Below are positions 24,737 to 31,680 of a DNA stretch of 45,386 nt, piece by piece. Where the stretch lies: contig CAKVBK010000004.1 in NCBI GenBank assembly GCA_934725285.1, positions 1 through 45,386 of the forward strand, written 5' to 3'. Source of the DNA: an uncultured Bacteroidales bacterium (GTDB lineage Bacteria; Bacteroidota; Bacteroidia; Bacteroidales; UBA932). Under the pieces are notes generated by a model that saw only the letters and a list, made by a program, of their open reading frames with translations, did no database searches and was not told the origin of the DNA. The position numbers and the translations under genes were made by a program. How positions within the stretch are numbered: the first letter of the stretch is position 1; each line of letters begins with the position of its first letter.

Positions 24737-26044
24737 TTATTGTTTCTTGGTTCCAGGAATGAGGCTGAGAATTTCCTTTATAGGCATGCAAAGGCTGTCG
24801 GCCTCCAATGACCGGCCGTGTTCCAGAATGGACTTGGCGCAGTTCACCATCGCCGGATAGGCGCTTCGCAGCATGTGGTTCGCATAGATGACCACATTGA
24901 TGCCCCAAGAGGACAACTCTGTCTCGGTGAACTGGTTGTAGGTCGTCGGCACCGCCACGATCGGCGTGTTCCTGTCTGTCTCCCTGAATCTGAGGCAGAA
25001 CTCCTTGATGTCCAATCCATCCTTGTTTTTGGAATGGATCATTATTCCGTCGGCTCCGGCATGCACATAGGCCCGGCAGCGTTCAAGCGCGTCCCCGATC
25101 GGTTTCCCGGCGATCAGAGACTCGCATCTGGCGATGATCATGAAGTCCTCTGTGATCTGCGCGTCCTTTCCGGCCTTGATCTTGGCGCAGAACCCATCTA
25201 TTGTGTCCTGAGTCTGCACTGCATCGGTCCCGAAGAGGGAGTTCTGTTTAAGTCCTACCTTGTCCTCGATGATGACAGCGGAGATTCCGAGCCGCTCCAA
25301 TGTCCTTACCGTGAACACAAAATGCTCTATCTTTCCGCCTGTGTCACCGTCGAATATGACCGGTTTGGTCGTCACTTCCAGCGCGTCGTTGAGATCGTGC
25401 AGCCTGGTGGTGAGATCGACGGCCTCTATGTCCGGCTTGCCTTTGGATGTGGAATCCGTCAGGGATGATGACCACATTCCATCGAACTGTCTTGTCTCTC
25501 CGTTCACCTCCACCGATGTCTTCTCGATGATGAGTCCGGTCAGGCCGCAGTGTGATTCCAGTATGCGTACCAGAGGCTTTGCCTCGATCAGTCTGCGCAG
25601 TCTTTTCATCCTGATCTCAGGGGTCGTCCCGAATCCTTCGATATCCTCGGCAAGCTTTGAGGAATTGATGCCCTGTGTGTATGGAATCTCTATGACTTCA
25701 CCGCCGATTTCCTTCATCACCCTGAACACCTCCTCGCGGATCTTTCTGGCGGAACCATCCTTCCAATCATCTCCGTGGATGATATAGTCGGGGCGGTATT
25801 TCCTGAGGTTGGCCACGTAGCTCCACTCATCCTGCGGCACGACATCCGTCACACCCTTGATGCTGCGCACGACAGCCTCCCTCTGCTCATACGTCAGAAC
25901 AGGCAGCCTTTTGTGTGTGGCGATCGCCTTGTCCGTGAACAGCCCTATGATCACGTCTCCGTACCTTGCCCCTTCCGAAATGATGTTTGTCAGTCCAGGG
26001 TGCATCACATCGGCTATCATTCCGAGATATACTTTCTTTGCCAT
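24737..26044 (-). CDS. aepX: Phosphoenolpyruvate mutase with N-terminal nucleotidyltransferase-like domain
   Basis: Forms the C-P bond by rearranging phosphoenolpyruvate to phosphonopyruvate, the entry step to almost all phosphonates. The 435 residues comprise two parts. Residues 1 to about 135 resemble a cytidylyltransferase fold (LGMIADVMHPGLTNII, RLPVLTYEQREAVVRSI, IIHGDDW). The C-terminal mutase domain has the catalytic loop signature EDKVGLKQNS and DGDTGGKIEHF. In the N-domain the expected HxGH nucleotide-binding motif reads HPGL (second His replaced by Leu, codon CTG). The usual late GIS(S/T) segment reads GINSS, so cytidylyl transfer may be lost or altered. It is the first gene of the six-gene operon. 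Confidence 0.92.
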   Translation of the reverse strand: MAKKVYLGMIADVMHPGLTNIISEGARYGDVIIGLFTDKAIATHKRLPVLTYEQREAVVRSIKGVTDVVPQDEWSYVANLRKYRPDYIIHGDDWKDGSARKIREEVFRVMKEIGGEVIEIPYTQGINSSKLAEDIEGFGTTPEIRMKRLRRLIEAKPLVRILESHCGLTGLIIEKTSVEVNGETRQFDGMWSSSLTDSTSKGKPDIEAVDLTTRLHDLNDALEVTTKPVIFDGDTGGKIEHFVFTVRTLERLGISAVIIEDKVGLKQNSLFGTDAVQTQDTIDGFCAKIKAGKDAQITEDFMIIARCESLIAGKPIGDALERCRAYVHAGADGIMIHSKNKDGLDIKEFCLRFRETDRNTPIVAVPTTYNQFTETELSSWGINVVIYANHMLRSAYPAMVNCAKSILEHGRSLEADSLCMPIKEILSLIPGTKKQ

Positions 26045-26137
26045 TCCTTAATGTTCAATCTTGTCAGTATCAATTTCTTGCATGCTTTTCCCGATAATGT
26101 GGAAAATAAACTCAGCAAGACAGCGGCTCTAAATTTT

Positions 26138-26145
26138 CAAATATA
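26138..26145 (-). promoter_or_regulatory. Probable -7 box of the phosphonate operon
   Basis: Minus-strand TATATTTG (26145-26138) matches TAnnTTTG and would give a leader of about 90 bases before aepX. There is no good -33 element 19 bases upstream. From 26146 to 26348, the middle of the divergent gap, I see no gene or clear structure. Confidence 0.5.
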
Positions 26146-26348
26146 GTCAAAAAACACCGAATATCCCTCTTTTTGCGGTTGGAAAACTATGCGGAAAGCT
26201 AGGCGGCCACACTATCGGTCACACGATCCGGGAAGTGATCCTCGGCTTGTCCAGCATATTATCTCCATTTCCCAAAGGCGCGATTGTGACATTCAGTGGT
26301 TGTCGTATGGTTGAAAAATTAGACCTCTATGATGCTTTTTTGTGATAT

Positions 26349-26381
26349 TTTGGTGAAGTGGTTTAAATTTTGATATCTTTG
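26349..26381 (+). promoter_or_regulatory. Promoter of the first small outer-membrane protein
   Basis: TTTG at 26349-26352, a 21-base spacer and TATCTTTG at 26374-26381. The spacer is two bases longer than the best cases here but within the usual range. The leader to the ATG at 26448 is about 60 bases. Confidence 0.65.
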
Positions 26382-26447
26382 TCCTTTGGTTTTAGGCAGC
26401 CAAATCGCTGCCGGACGACAAGTAAATCATTAACAGTTTTATAAGTT

Positions 26448-27083
26448 ATGAAGAAAATTTTCACAACCATCCTTGCGGCATCAATGATGCTCGTTGGAAC
26501 AGCGGCTCTCGCGCAGCCTTCAATCGGTCTCGGATTCGCCAACTCTACAGACAAGGTCAAGTCTGGAAGCAACTCAACTTCAACCAATCTGAACGGCTTC
26601 TATGTTGGTGGTTCATACAACATCAACCTCGCCGGCGCTCTGAGTGTGGCTCCTGGAGTGTACTACTCTTTGCTTACCAAGAGTGACGCTGACAGCTATT
26701 TTGGACTGGTGGACACCAAGGTTGACGTGACAGAACACTATCTTTCAGTACCTGTGATGTTTAATGTTGGCCTTAACCTTGCCGACGGCATTGTCGGAAG
26801 GGTCTATGCAGGTCCTACTTTGGCTTACGGCCTGGCGTCAAACACCAAGGTCAAAGGTACCGTGGCTGGTTTCTCAAAAGATGCGAAGATCGACAACTAC
26901 GATGATGACTACAACTACAGCCGTTTCGACGTTATGCTCGGTGGCGGTGTCGCCGTTGACTTCTTCGATATGGTCCGCTTCAACGTCGGCTACGACTACG
27001 GCCTTGTGAACCGCTATTCCGGTGACGGTGACATCACCCGCCACAGGGGACAGCTCAACGTAGGTGTCGCCTACCTCTTCTAA
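26448..27083 (+). CDS. Small outer-membrane beta-barrel protein (porin-like family)
   Basis: A 211-residue exported protein. The signal peptide (MKKIFTTILAASMMLVGTAA, cleaved near ALA-QP) is followed by alternating amphipathic strands rich in Gly, Tyr and Asn. Segments include GFYVGGSYNINLAGALSVAPG and VGRVYAGPTLAYGL, and it ends in an aromatic, GVAYLF, the classic barrel C-terminus. The size fits an eight-stranded barrel of the OMP_b-brl_2 type, common and often abundant in Bacteroidota. A transport substrate cannot be inferred. It has its own promoter and a strong terminator, so it is a single-gene unit. Confidence 0.85.
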   Translation: MKKIFTTILAASMMLVGTAALAQPSIGLGFANSTDKVKSGSNSTSTNLNGFYVGGSYNINLAGALSVAPGVYYSLLTKSDADSYFGLVDTKVDVTEHYLSVPVMFNVGLNLADGIVGRVYAGPTLAYGLASNTKVKGTVAGFSKDAKIDNYDDDYNYSRFDVMLGGGVAVDFFDMVRFNVGYDYGLVNRYSGDGDITRHRGQLNVGVAYLF

Positions 27084-27109
27084 GGCTTGGATATTTTCAA
27101 TGAATATGA

Positions 27110-27139
27110 ACGGTCAGGGCATGTCCCTGGCCGTTTTCT
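27110..27139 (+). terminator. Rho-independent terminator of the first barrel gene
   Basis: ACGGTCAGGG-CATGT-CCCTGGCCGT (27110-27134) forms a 10-bp stem with one G-U pair, followed by TTTTCT. It lies 27 bases after the stop codon. Confidence 0.88.
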
Positions 27140-27205
27140 GTATGAAGATACTCATTGGTTCCGTATTCTCTTGGTGGGGCTTCGGAAAATTTTGCTGTCT
27201 CGATA

Positions 27206-27235
27206 TTGGATTGGAGTTAAAAAATATTATATTTG
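27206..27235 (+). promoter_or_regulatory. Promoter of the second small outer-membrane protein
   Basis: TTG at 27206-27208, a 19-base spacer and -7 box TATATTTG at 27228-27235. The leader to the ATG at 27297 is about 55 bases. Confidence 0.75.
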
Positions 27236-27296
27236 TGGTGGCATAGAAGAGATATAACCTGATATTCCTGATTTATAAATTATAATCAATTTAGGT

Positions 27297-27899
27297 ATGA
27301 AATCCGTTAAAGTACTTGTGGTGGCCGCAGCCATTTTAGCGTCATCGTTTTCAGTTTCCGCGCAAAGCGCCGGAGGATTGATCCGTGTCGGTTATTCTCC
27401 TTATACTTTGAAAGATGATTCCAGCATCAACACTTCTGGTATGATGGCCGGTTTTTCAATGAGCAGCTATGTTTCGTCAAGTGTGCCTGTGTATGCTGAC
27501 TATGGCGTTGATATTCACTATGCTTGGAAGGACTATTCTGTCTCTGACGAAAAATTGAAACTTAATTTCGTGACAGCTGTGATTCCTGTGAACATCGGCT
27601 ACCAGTTAGACATCAAAGACTCTCCTCTGTCATTCCGCCCTTATGCCGGACTGGCTGCCGGGCTGAACATTCTGGCAAATGCGAAATATGATGGGGAATC
27701 CGCGAGTTTCTTTGACACTTATGGTGAGGGTGACGATCATTGGAAGAGATTCCAATTGGGTGTCCAGGTCGGCATAAAGGTGGTAATAAAGGATATGCTC
27801 ACGATTGGTTATGAGTACCGTCCATTCATTACCGAAGCAGTTGATGGCGTCAAGACTTCGTATAATACTTTCTTTATCGGAGTGCCGTTGCGCTTCTAA
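27297..27899 (+). CDS. Second small outer-membrane beta-barrel protein
   Basis: A 200-residue exported protein with signal peptide MKSVKVLVVAAAILASSFSV and cleavage near VSA-QS. Strands such as GLIRVGYSPYTL, VPVYADYGVDIHYAW and LSFRPYAGLAAGLNIL alternate, and the protein ends VPLRF, again an aromatic barrel terminus. It is similar in size and design to the barrel gene 213 bases upstream, so the two may be distant paralogues, but it has its own promoter. Function is unknown beyond a small porin-like barrel. Confidence 0.82.
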   Translation: MKSVKVLVVAAAILASSFSVSAQSAGGLIRVGYSPYTLKDDSSINTSGMMAGFSMSSYVSSSVPVYADYGVDIHYAWKDYSVSDEKLKLNFVTAVIPVNIGYQLDIKDSPLSFRPYAGLAAGLNILANAKYDGESASFFDTYGEGDDHWKRFQLGVQVGIKVVIKDMLTIGYEYRPFITEAVDGVKTSYNTFFIGVPLRF

Positions 27900-27925
27900 G
27901 TCGTTCGGACAGTACTGAGATTTGG

Positions 27926-28630
27926 ATGTCAGTGTTTTGTGACAACGTGACAGCGGAGCTTGACGCTCTTCATTCGGAAGAGAAACGGGTGACGCTGCCA
28001 CGGTTTTTCAAATGCGGGCCCGGGGAATATGGTGAAGGAGACCATTTCCTCGGGGTTGTTGTGCCAGATGCCCGCGGCGTGGCCAAAAAGCATTCGGGCG
28101 CGTCGCTGTCTGAGATCGGTGAGCTGCTTGAATCCCAATGGCACGAGGTCCGGCTTTGCGGCCTGATAATTCTCGTGCTCCAGTGCCGGAAGTCCGTACC
28201 CCGTGAGGTTCTCGATTTTTACCTTTCACACACCTCCCGGATCAATAATTGGGACCTTGTGGATCTGTCGGCCCCGGCGATAGTGGGAGGGTACCTTCTC
28301 AGGAATATTCATGAGAGGAGACTGCTGTGTTCATTGGCGGAGAGCGGCTTGCTTTGGGATCAGAGGATCGCTGTCGTCTCGACTATGACGCTCATCAGGG
28401 CTGGAGAGCTGGACGACACCTATAACATTGCGGTCAAACTGATGCGCCACCCTCACGACCTGATGCACAAGGCTATAGGTTGGATGCTCCGGGAGGCCGG
28501 CAAACGCGACCAAGGCCGCCTGGAACTGTTCCTTGATGAATATGCCGCTTCGATGCCGCGTACGATGCTCCGTTACTCGATCGAGAAGTTTCCTGAGCCT
28601 CTGCGCAGGCGTTATCTCCAGAAAAAATAG
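27926..28630 (+). CDS. DNA alkylation repair protein (AlkD-like)
   Basis: A 234-residue all-helical HEAT-like repeat protein. FFKCGPGEYGEGDHFLGVVV, then DARGVAKKH, and the central NNWDLVDLSAPAIVGGYLL are hallmarks of the AlkC/AlkD DNA glycosylase family, which removes alkylated bases such as 3-methyladenine. The Asp in NNWDLVD is the residue usually named catalytic. It starts 26 bases after the second barrel gene and may be read from the same transcript. It ends convergent with greA. Confidence 0.85.
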   Translation: MSVFCDNVTAELDALHSEEKRVTLPRFFKCGPGEYGEGDHFLGVVVPDARGVAKKHSGASLSEIGELLESQWHEVRLCGLIILVLQCRKSVPREVLDFYLSHTSRINNWDLVDLSAPAIVGGYLLRNIHERRLLCSLAESGLLWDQRIAVVSTMTLIRAGELDDTYNIAVKLMRHPHDLMHKAIGWMLREAGKRDQGRLELFLDEYAASMPRTMLRYSIEKFPEPLRRRYLQKK

Positions 28631-28658
28631 ACGAAGTCAAACTGGCTTCAAGACTTCG
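28622..28658 (-). terminator. Possible terminator of greA
   Basis: On the minus strand CGAAGTC (28658-28652) pairs with GACTTCG (28638-28632) across a 13-base loop. TCTA and six T follow, overlapping the end of the convergent alkD-like gene. The loop is long, so confidence is moderate. A smaller GGCG/CGCC hairpin followed by ATATTTTT at 28661-28680 could serve the plus strand. Confidence 0.4.
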
Positions 28659-28693
28659 ACGGCGAAATCCGCCATATTTTTGTTCTGGCGGCC

Positions 28694-29161
28694 CTATCCG
28701 ACAGAAACGCTCTCGATTCTGATTCTGAAAGTCCCTGACGGGGCTTGGACATCCACTTCGTCTCCGGCCTTTCTTCCCATCAAGGCCGCGCCGATCGGAG
28801 ACTTGCATGAGATCTTCCCTTCCTCAAGGTTCATCTCGTGTGGGCTGACGATTGTGTATGTCATTCTGACGTTTGAGGCTATATTCGTGAACTCCACTTT
28901 GCTGAGCAATGAAATCTGGTCTTTCGGCAAGGCCGAGGTGTCGATGATTCTTGAATATTGCAGGACCTTCTGCAGAAAGCGTATCCTGCTGATGGCTTTC
29001 GCCTGCGCCCTTCTCGCCGAGCGGTACTCAAAATTCTCGCTTAGATCTCCCTGCGCGCGGGCTTCTGACAGATCGTCCTTGATCCTTGGATATTCAACAT
29101 CGATAAGATGGTTAAGTTCCGCGACAATCTGGTCGTGGCGTTCTTTAGACAGATATTCCAT
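28694..29161 (-). CDS. greA: Transcription elongation factor GreA
   Basis: Stimulates RNA polymerase to cleave backtracked RNA. From the ATG at 29161 (MEYLSKERHDQIVAELNHL) the protein has 155 residues, close to the usual size. It has the N-terminal coiled coil with the acidic tip EARAQGDLSENFEY and a C-terminal FKBP-like domain (ISCKSPIGAALMGRKAGDEV). The open frame extends 34 codons upstream, but that extension is unlike the family. A -7-type box TATTTTTG on the minus strand (29192-29185) would start transcription just upstream. Confidence 0.95.
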   Translation of the reverse strand: MEYLSKERHDQIVAELNHLIDVEYPRIKDDLSEARAQGDLSENFEYRSARRAQAKAISRIRFLQKVLQYSRIIDTSALPKDQISLLSKVEFTNIASNVRMTYTIVSPHEMNLEEGKISCKSPIGAALMGRKAGDEVDVQAPSGTFRIRIESVSVG

Positions 29162-29184
29162 ACAGTGTCTGTTTTTATCTTTGG

Positions 29185-29192
29185 CAAAAATA
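29185..29192 (-). promoter_or_regulatory. Probable -7 box of greA
   Basis: Minus-strand TATTTTTG matches TAnnTTTG and would give a leader of about 15-20 bases before the ATG at 29161. No clear -33 element was found. Confidence 0.5.
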
Positions 29193-29229
29193 CGAAAAAG
29201 TATTGTTTTTAGACTCCCGTCCGCTCCTT

Positions 29230-29410
29230 TGTTTTGTCTGTGGATGGCGCATTTCCGCGGCACATAGCGTCAAGACTGTCTGAGTGGCCTGTTTTGTCTT
29301 TATTGATAGGTCTGATTCGACATAATGACAGCTTAGTGCGACATTTTGTCACGAAAATATGACTGTTTGTCGTCCTTTTGACACCTAAATGGTGTAGGCA
29401 CGTCTGTTGT
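29230..29410 (+). promoter_or_regulatory. hsp20 control region: TGTC/GACA half-site cluster and possible sigma-54 promoter
   Basis: About 180 bases without a gene contain ten TGTC or GACA tetramers, where about 1.5 are expected. Two form perfect GAC-N5-GTC palindromes at 29340-29350 and 29361-29371, with centres 21 bases apart. TGTTTTGTCT occurs twice, at 29230 and 29290. Downstream, AGGCACGTCTGTTGT (29396-29410) fits the sigma-54 pattern TGGCACG-N4-TTGC except for the first base and the final T. No TAnnTTTG box is present before hsp20. Transcription would start near 29421. Confidence 0.5.
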
Positions 29411-29425
29411 CTATAGCTTAGATGT

Positions 29426-29443
29426 CCCGCTTGAAAGAGCGGG
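29426..29443 (+). promoter_or_regulatory. 5'-leader hairpin of hsp20
   Basis: CCCGCT-TGAAAG-AGCGGG is a perfect 6-bp GC-rich stem with a 6-base loop, placed close to the predicted transcript start and 45 bases before the ATG. A Shine-Dalgarno-like AGGAGA (29475-29480) follows downstream, unusual in this phylum. The hairpin could stabilise the mRNA 5' end; it does not itself cover the AGGAGA. Confidence 0.5.
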
Positions 29444-29487
29444 GCGGAAAAAGAATATAAAAACAAAAAAAAATAGGAGATTTAATT

Positions 29488-29925
29488 ATGTTACCAGTAT
29501 CAAAAAAGTACAACAACCAGAATTGGTTACCGAACATTTTCAATGATTTCTTTGACAATGATTGGATGGTTAAGACCAATGCGACCGCTCCGGCGATCAA
29601 CGTGTTGGAGAACGAGAAGAGCTATGACATCGAGCTTGCGGCTCCTGGTATGACCAAGGATGATTTCAAGGTCAGCCTCGACGACAACGGAGATCTTGTC
29701 ATCAACATGGAGAAGAAAGAGGAGAACAATGAAGAAAAGAAGCACGGACACTATCTTAGACGTGAGTTCTCATATTCAAAGTTCCAGCAGACGATGGTTT
29801 TGCCGGATGATGTTGAGAAAGAGAAGATTAGCGCATCGGTTGTCAATGGTGTCCTTAAGGTCAATATCCCTAAGGTCCAGAAGCAGGAAGCGCCGCAGGC
29901 AAAAAAAATCATAGAAATTAAGTAA
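29488..29925 (+). CDS. Small heat-shock protein Hsp20
   Basis: An ATP-independent holdase chaperone of 145 residues. A short N-terminal arm (MLPVSKKYNNQNWLPNIFND) precedes the alpha-crystallin domain (about 33-130), which contains YDIELAAPGMTKDDFKVSLD and GVLKVNIPK. The C-terminal extension ends KKIIEIK and holds the I-x-I anchor used in oligomer assembly. The gene has a recognisable AGGAGA ribosome site and a long, patterned upstream region suggesting tight stress control. tRNA-Asp follows from its own promoter, starting just after the stop. Confidence 0.95.
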   Translation: MLPVSKKYNNQNWLPNIFNDFFDNDWMVKTNATAPAINVLENEKSYDIELAAPGMTKDDFKVSLDDNGDLVINMEKKEENNEEKKHGHYLRREFSYSKFQQTMVLPDDVEKEKISASVVNGVLKVNIPKVQKQEAPQAKKIIEIK

Positions 29926-29930
29926 AAAAG

Positions 29931-29961
29931 TTTGCGAGTAAAATAAAAATGCCTATCTTTG
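29931..29961 (+). promoter_or_regulatory. Promoter of tRNA-Asp
   Basis: TTTG (29931-29934), exactly 19 bases, then TATCTTTG (29954-29961). This is the best-matching promoter in the window and is directed at tRNA-Asp, which starts about 42 bases beyond the predicted transcript start. Confidence 0.85.
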
Positions 29962-30003
29962 CATCCGCATTCAGGAAAACAACCGGAAACAACGGATGCA
30001 AAG
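29957..30003. repeat. 11-bp perfect inverted repeat in front of tRNA-Asp
   Basis: CTTTGCATCCG (29957-29967) and CGGATGCAAAG (29993-30003) are exact reverse complements separated by 25 bases. The left arm overlaps the -7 box, so a full RNA hairpin cannot form from the predicted start near 29968. A DNA-level role or a chance origin is possible. Confidence 0.7.
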
Positions 30004-30009
30004 TCGCAG

Positions 30010-30083
30010 GGTGCGGTAGTTCAGCTGGTTAGAATGCCGGCCTGTCACGCCGGAGGTCGAGGGTTCGAGTCCCTTCCGCACCG
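30010..30083 (+). tRNA. tRNA-Asp (anticodon GTC)
   Basis: A complete cloverleaf of 74 bases. The acceptor stem GGTGCGG (30010-30016) pairs with CCGCACC (30076-30082), with discriminator G at 30083. The anticodon stem CCGGC/GCCGG encloses CTGTCAC with anticodon GTC. The T-arm reads GAGGGTTCGAGTCCCTT. CCA is not encoded. It has its own promoter and a terminator directly after it. Confidence 0.97.
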
Positions 30084-30086
30084 CAG

Positions 30087-30122
30087 AAAGTCTCGGAGAT
30101 TGTTCTCCGGGACTTTTTCTTT
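30087..30122 (+). terminator. Rho-independent terminator of tRNA-Asp
   Basis: AAAGTCTCGGAG-ATTGTT-CTCCGGGACTTT (30087-30116) makes a 12-bp stem with one G-U pair, and the strand continues into a T-rich run (TTTTTCTTTT). Confidence 0.9.
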
Positions 30123-30206
30123 TGTGTTGATGAAATTTTTGTTAATCGTTTTTAGCATACGGGGCGACTAAGGTGTCTTACTTTATGTAAAACATATTTA
30201 AGCTCT

Positions 30207-30572
30207 ATGAAACTAAAACTCATAACAACACTTTTTCTGGTCGCTCCGCTGCTTTTTGGTGGGGTTTCCTGTCAGAAACAGAGTGAGTCTGAGGTGCACG
30301 ACACTGTTGTCATCCAGACCAAGTTGACCGCCAAGACTCCGGCCACGCTGGCGGAGGGAGGAACGGACAAGATCACGATCTACGCCACATGTGACTGGTC
30401 GCTCGAAGGCGAGGACTGGTACACAATCACGCCTTCAAGCGGGCTCAAGGGAGTCAGCGAGTCCGTCATCACCACTCAGCCAAACACAACCGGAGCCGAC
30501 CGCACTGGAACCATCCGCCTGAAAGCCGGATCGTACACAAGCACTTACACGTTCACCCAGGCGGGCAAATAA
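30207..30572 (+). CDS. Small lipoprotein with BACON-like domain
   Basis: A 121-residue exported lipoprotein with signal MKLKLITTLFLVAPLLFGG and lipobox GVSC at about residues 19-22. A single beta-sandwich follows (LTAKTPATLAEGGTDKITIY, then CDWSLEGEDWYTITPSSG and a closing TFTQAG). The W-x-P/SSG pattern is that of BACON domains, which often bind carbohydrate or mucin in Bacteroidota. Its TAA shares one base with the ATG of fecR (TAATG), so it is the first gene of the uptake locus and is co-translated with the anti-sigma factor. No clear -7 box was found upstream. Confidence 0.75.
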   Translation: MKLKLITTLFLVAPLLFGGVSCQKQSESEVHDTVVIQTKLTAKTPATLAEGGTDKITIYATCDWSLEGEDWYTITPSSGLKGVSESVITTQPNTTGADRTGTIRLKAGSYTSTYTFTQAGK

Positions 30573-31675
30573 TGAAAGTCGAAGACTACAGACGCATTCT
30601 GGATTTCTTTTTCAGTGGAATTGAGGTCTCTGAGGAACTGAAGCAGCGGTACCTCGGTTGGCTTGCCGTGCATGGCGACGAACCTCAAGTGAAGGCTTTG
30701 CTTGAGGAATATTGGGGCTCGGTCACCTCCGAGTCTCCGGATTTCGACTTGTCGGCCGGATTGGACAGGCTCATGAACTCACTCGGCGAAACGGGAATTG
30801 ATTCCGGCGCTTCGGCGGGATCAATGGCCGCGAATGGAACAAAGCCGGCGGCCGGTCCGGTGCGGGAGCATGCCGAAAGGACTGACGTCTTGGCCAAGAG
30901 AACCGGCTGGCTGGCCGGATTCCTCGCTGTGAGACCTTTGAGGTACTGTGCCGCGGTGGCCGCGTCCGTGGCTATATTCATAGGCGGTGTGGCCGTGGCG
31001 AGACTGGGCATGACTCCGGAAAGGGAGACCGTGCTCATGGCTTCATCTGACAACACCAGTTCCTACACCTTGCCTGACGGCACCCATGTATGGCTCAACC
31101 GTGGCGGCCGGCTGTCCTACAACCAGGATTTCGGCGCACGTGAGAGGATCGTTGCCATTGACGGTGAAGGCTATTTCGAAGTCACTCGTGACGAAGACTG
31201 CCCGTTCATCGTGAATATGCACGACAACTTGCAGGTCAAGGTTCTGGGAACGAAATTCAATGTTCTCAGCAACCCGGCCGGCCATTCCGCCGAGGTGATT
31301 CTCCGAAGCGGCTCGGTACAGGTGTCCGACACGGAAAGCAAGGAGCTTGTGATTCTGAAACCAGACCAGAAATATTCATGGAACATGGGCCGGACTGAGG
31401 TCACGGCGGTGAATTCCGCTGACTGCTGCCGGTGGTATGAGCGCCGTCAGTCCTTTGACAATGCCATGCTTTGTGACATCCTTGAAAGTTTGTCGCACAA
31501 GTACCAGATCAGGATAATATGCAATGTCACAGACCTTAAAGACAAGCGGATGTCGCTTACAGTCACGAATGAATCCATAGAGGACATCATGGATGTCGTT
31601 TCAACCCTCCTTCCTGTCCGATGGGAACGTCATGGGATGACAATCATAATTGATAACAAAAACCAAAAACACTAA
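30572..31675 (+). CDS. FecR-family anti-sigma factor
   Basis: A 367-residue inner-membrane regulator. The cytoplasmic sigma-binding part covers residues 1 to about 120. One membrane helix (about 126-146) crosses to a periplasmic FecR domain with LPDGTHVWLNRGGRLSYN and DGEGYFEVTRDEDCPFIVN. A C-terminal DUF4974-type domain (FDNAMLCDILESLSHKYQI) contacts the signalling domain of a TonB-dependent receptor. It would hold the ECF sigma factor until the SusC-type receptor reports substrate. The cognate sigma gene is not beside it but most likely the one at 40327, 8.7 kb downstream. Confidence 0.92.
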   Translation: MKVEDYRRILDFFFSGIEVSEELKQRYLGWLAVHGDEPQVKALLEEYWGSVTSESPDFDLSAGLDRLMNSLGETGIDSGASAGSMAANGTKPAAGPVREHAERTDVLAKRTGWLAGFLAVRPLRYCAAVAASVAIFIGGVAVARLGMTPERETVLMASSDNTSSYTLPDGTHVWLNRGGRLSYNQDFGARERIVAIDGEGYFEVTRDEDCPFIVNMHDNLQVKVLGTKFNVLSNPAGHSAEVILRSGSVQVSDTESKELVILKPDQKYSWNMGRTEVTAVNSADCCRWYERRQSFDNAMLCDILESLSHKYQIRIICNVTDLKDKRMSLTVTNESIEDIMDVVSTLLPVRWERHGMTIIIDNKNQKH

Positions 31676-31680
31676 TATTA

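Noticed and set aside
23604..24908. 434-residue frame for the decarboxylase, starting at 24908
   Set aside because: The extension runs back through the end of the mutase gene. The ATG at 24731 lies 5 bases after the mutase stop and gives the normal family length.
26448..27899. The two small barrel genes as a recent tandem duplication
   Set aside because: The proteins share design and size but little identifiable sequence identity, and each has its own distinct promoter, so a recent duplication is not supported.
30010..30083. tRNA-Asp as an integration site of a mobile element
   Set aside because: No integrase gene, no repeated 3' tRNA end downstream and no change in gene type at the site were seen.
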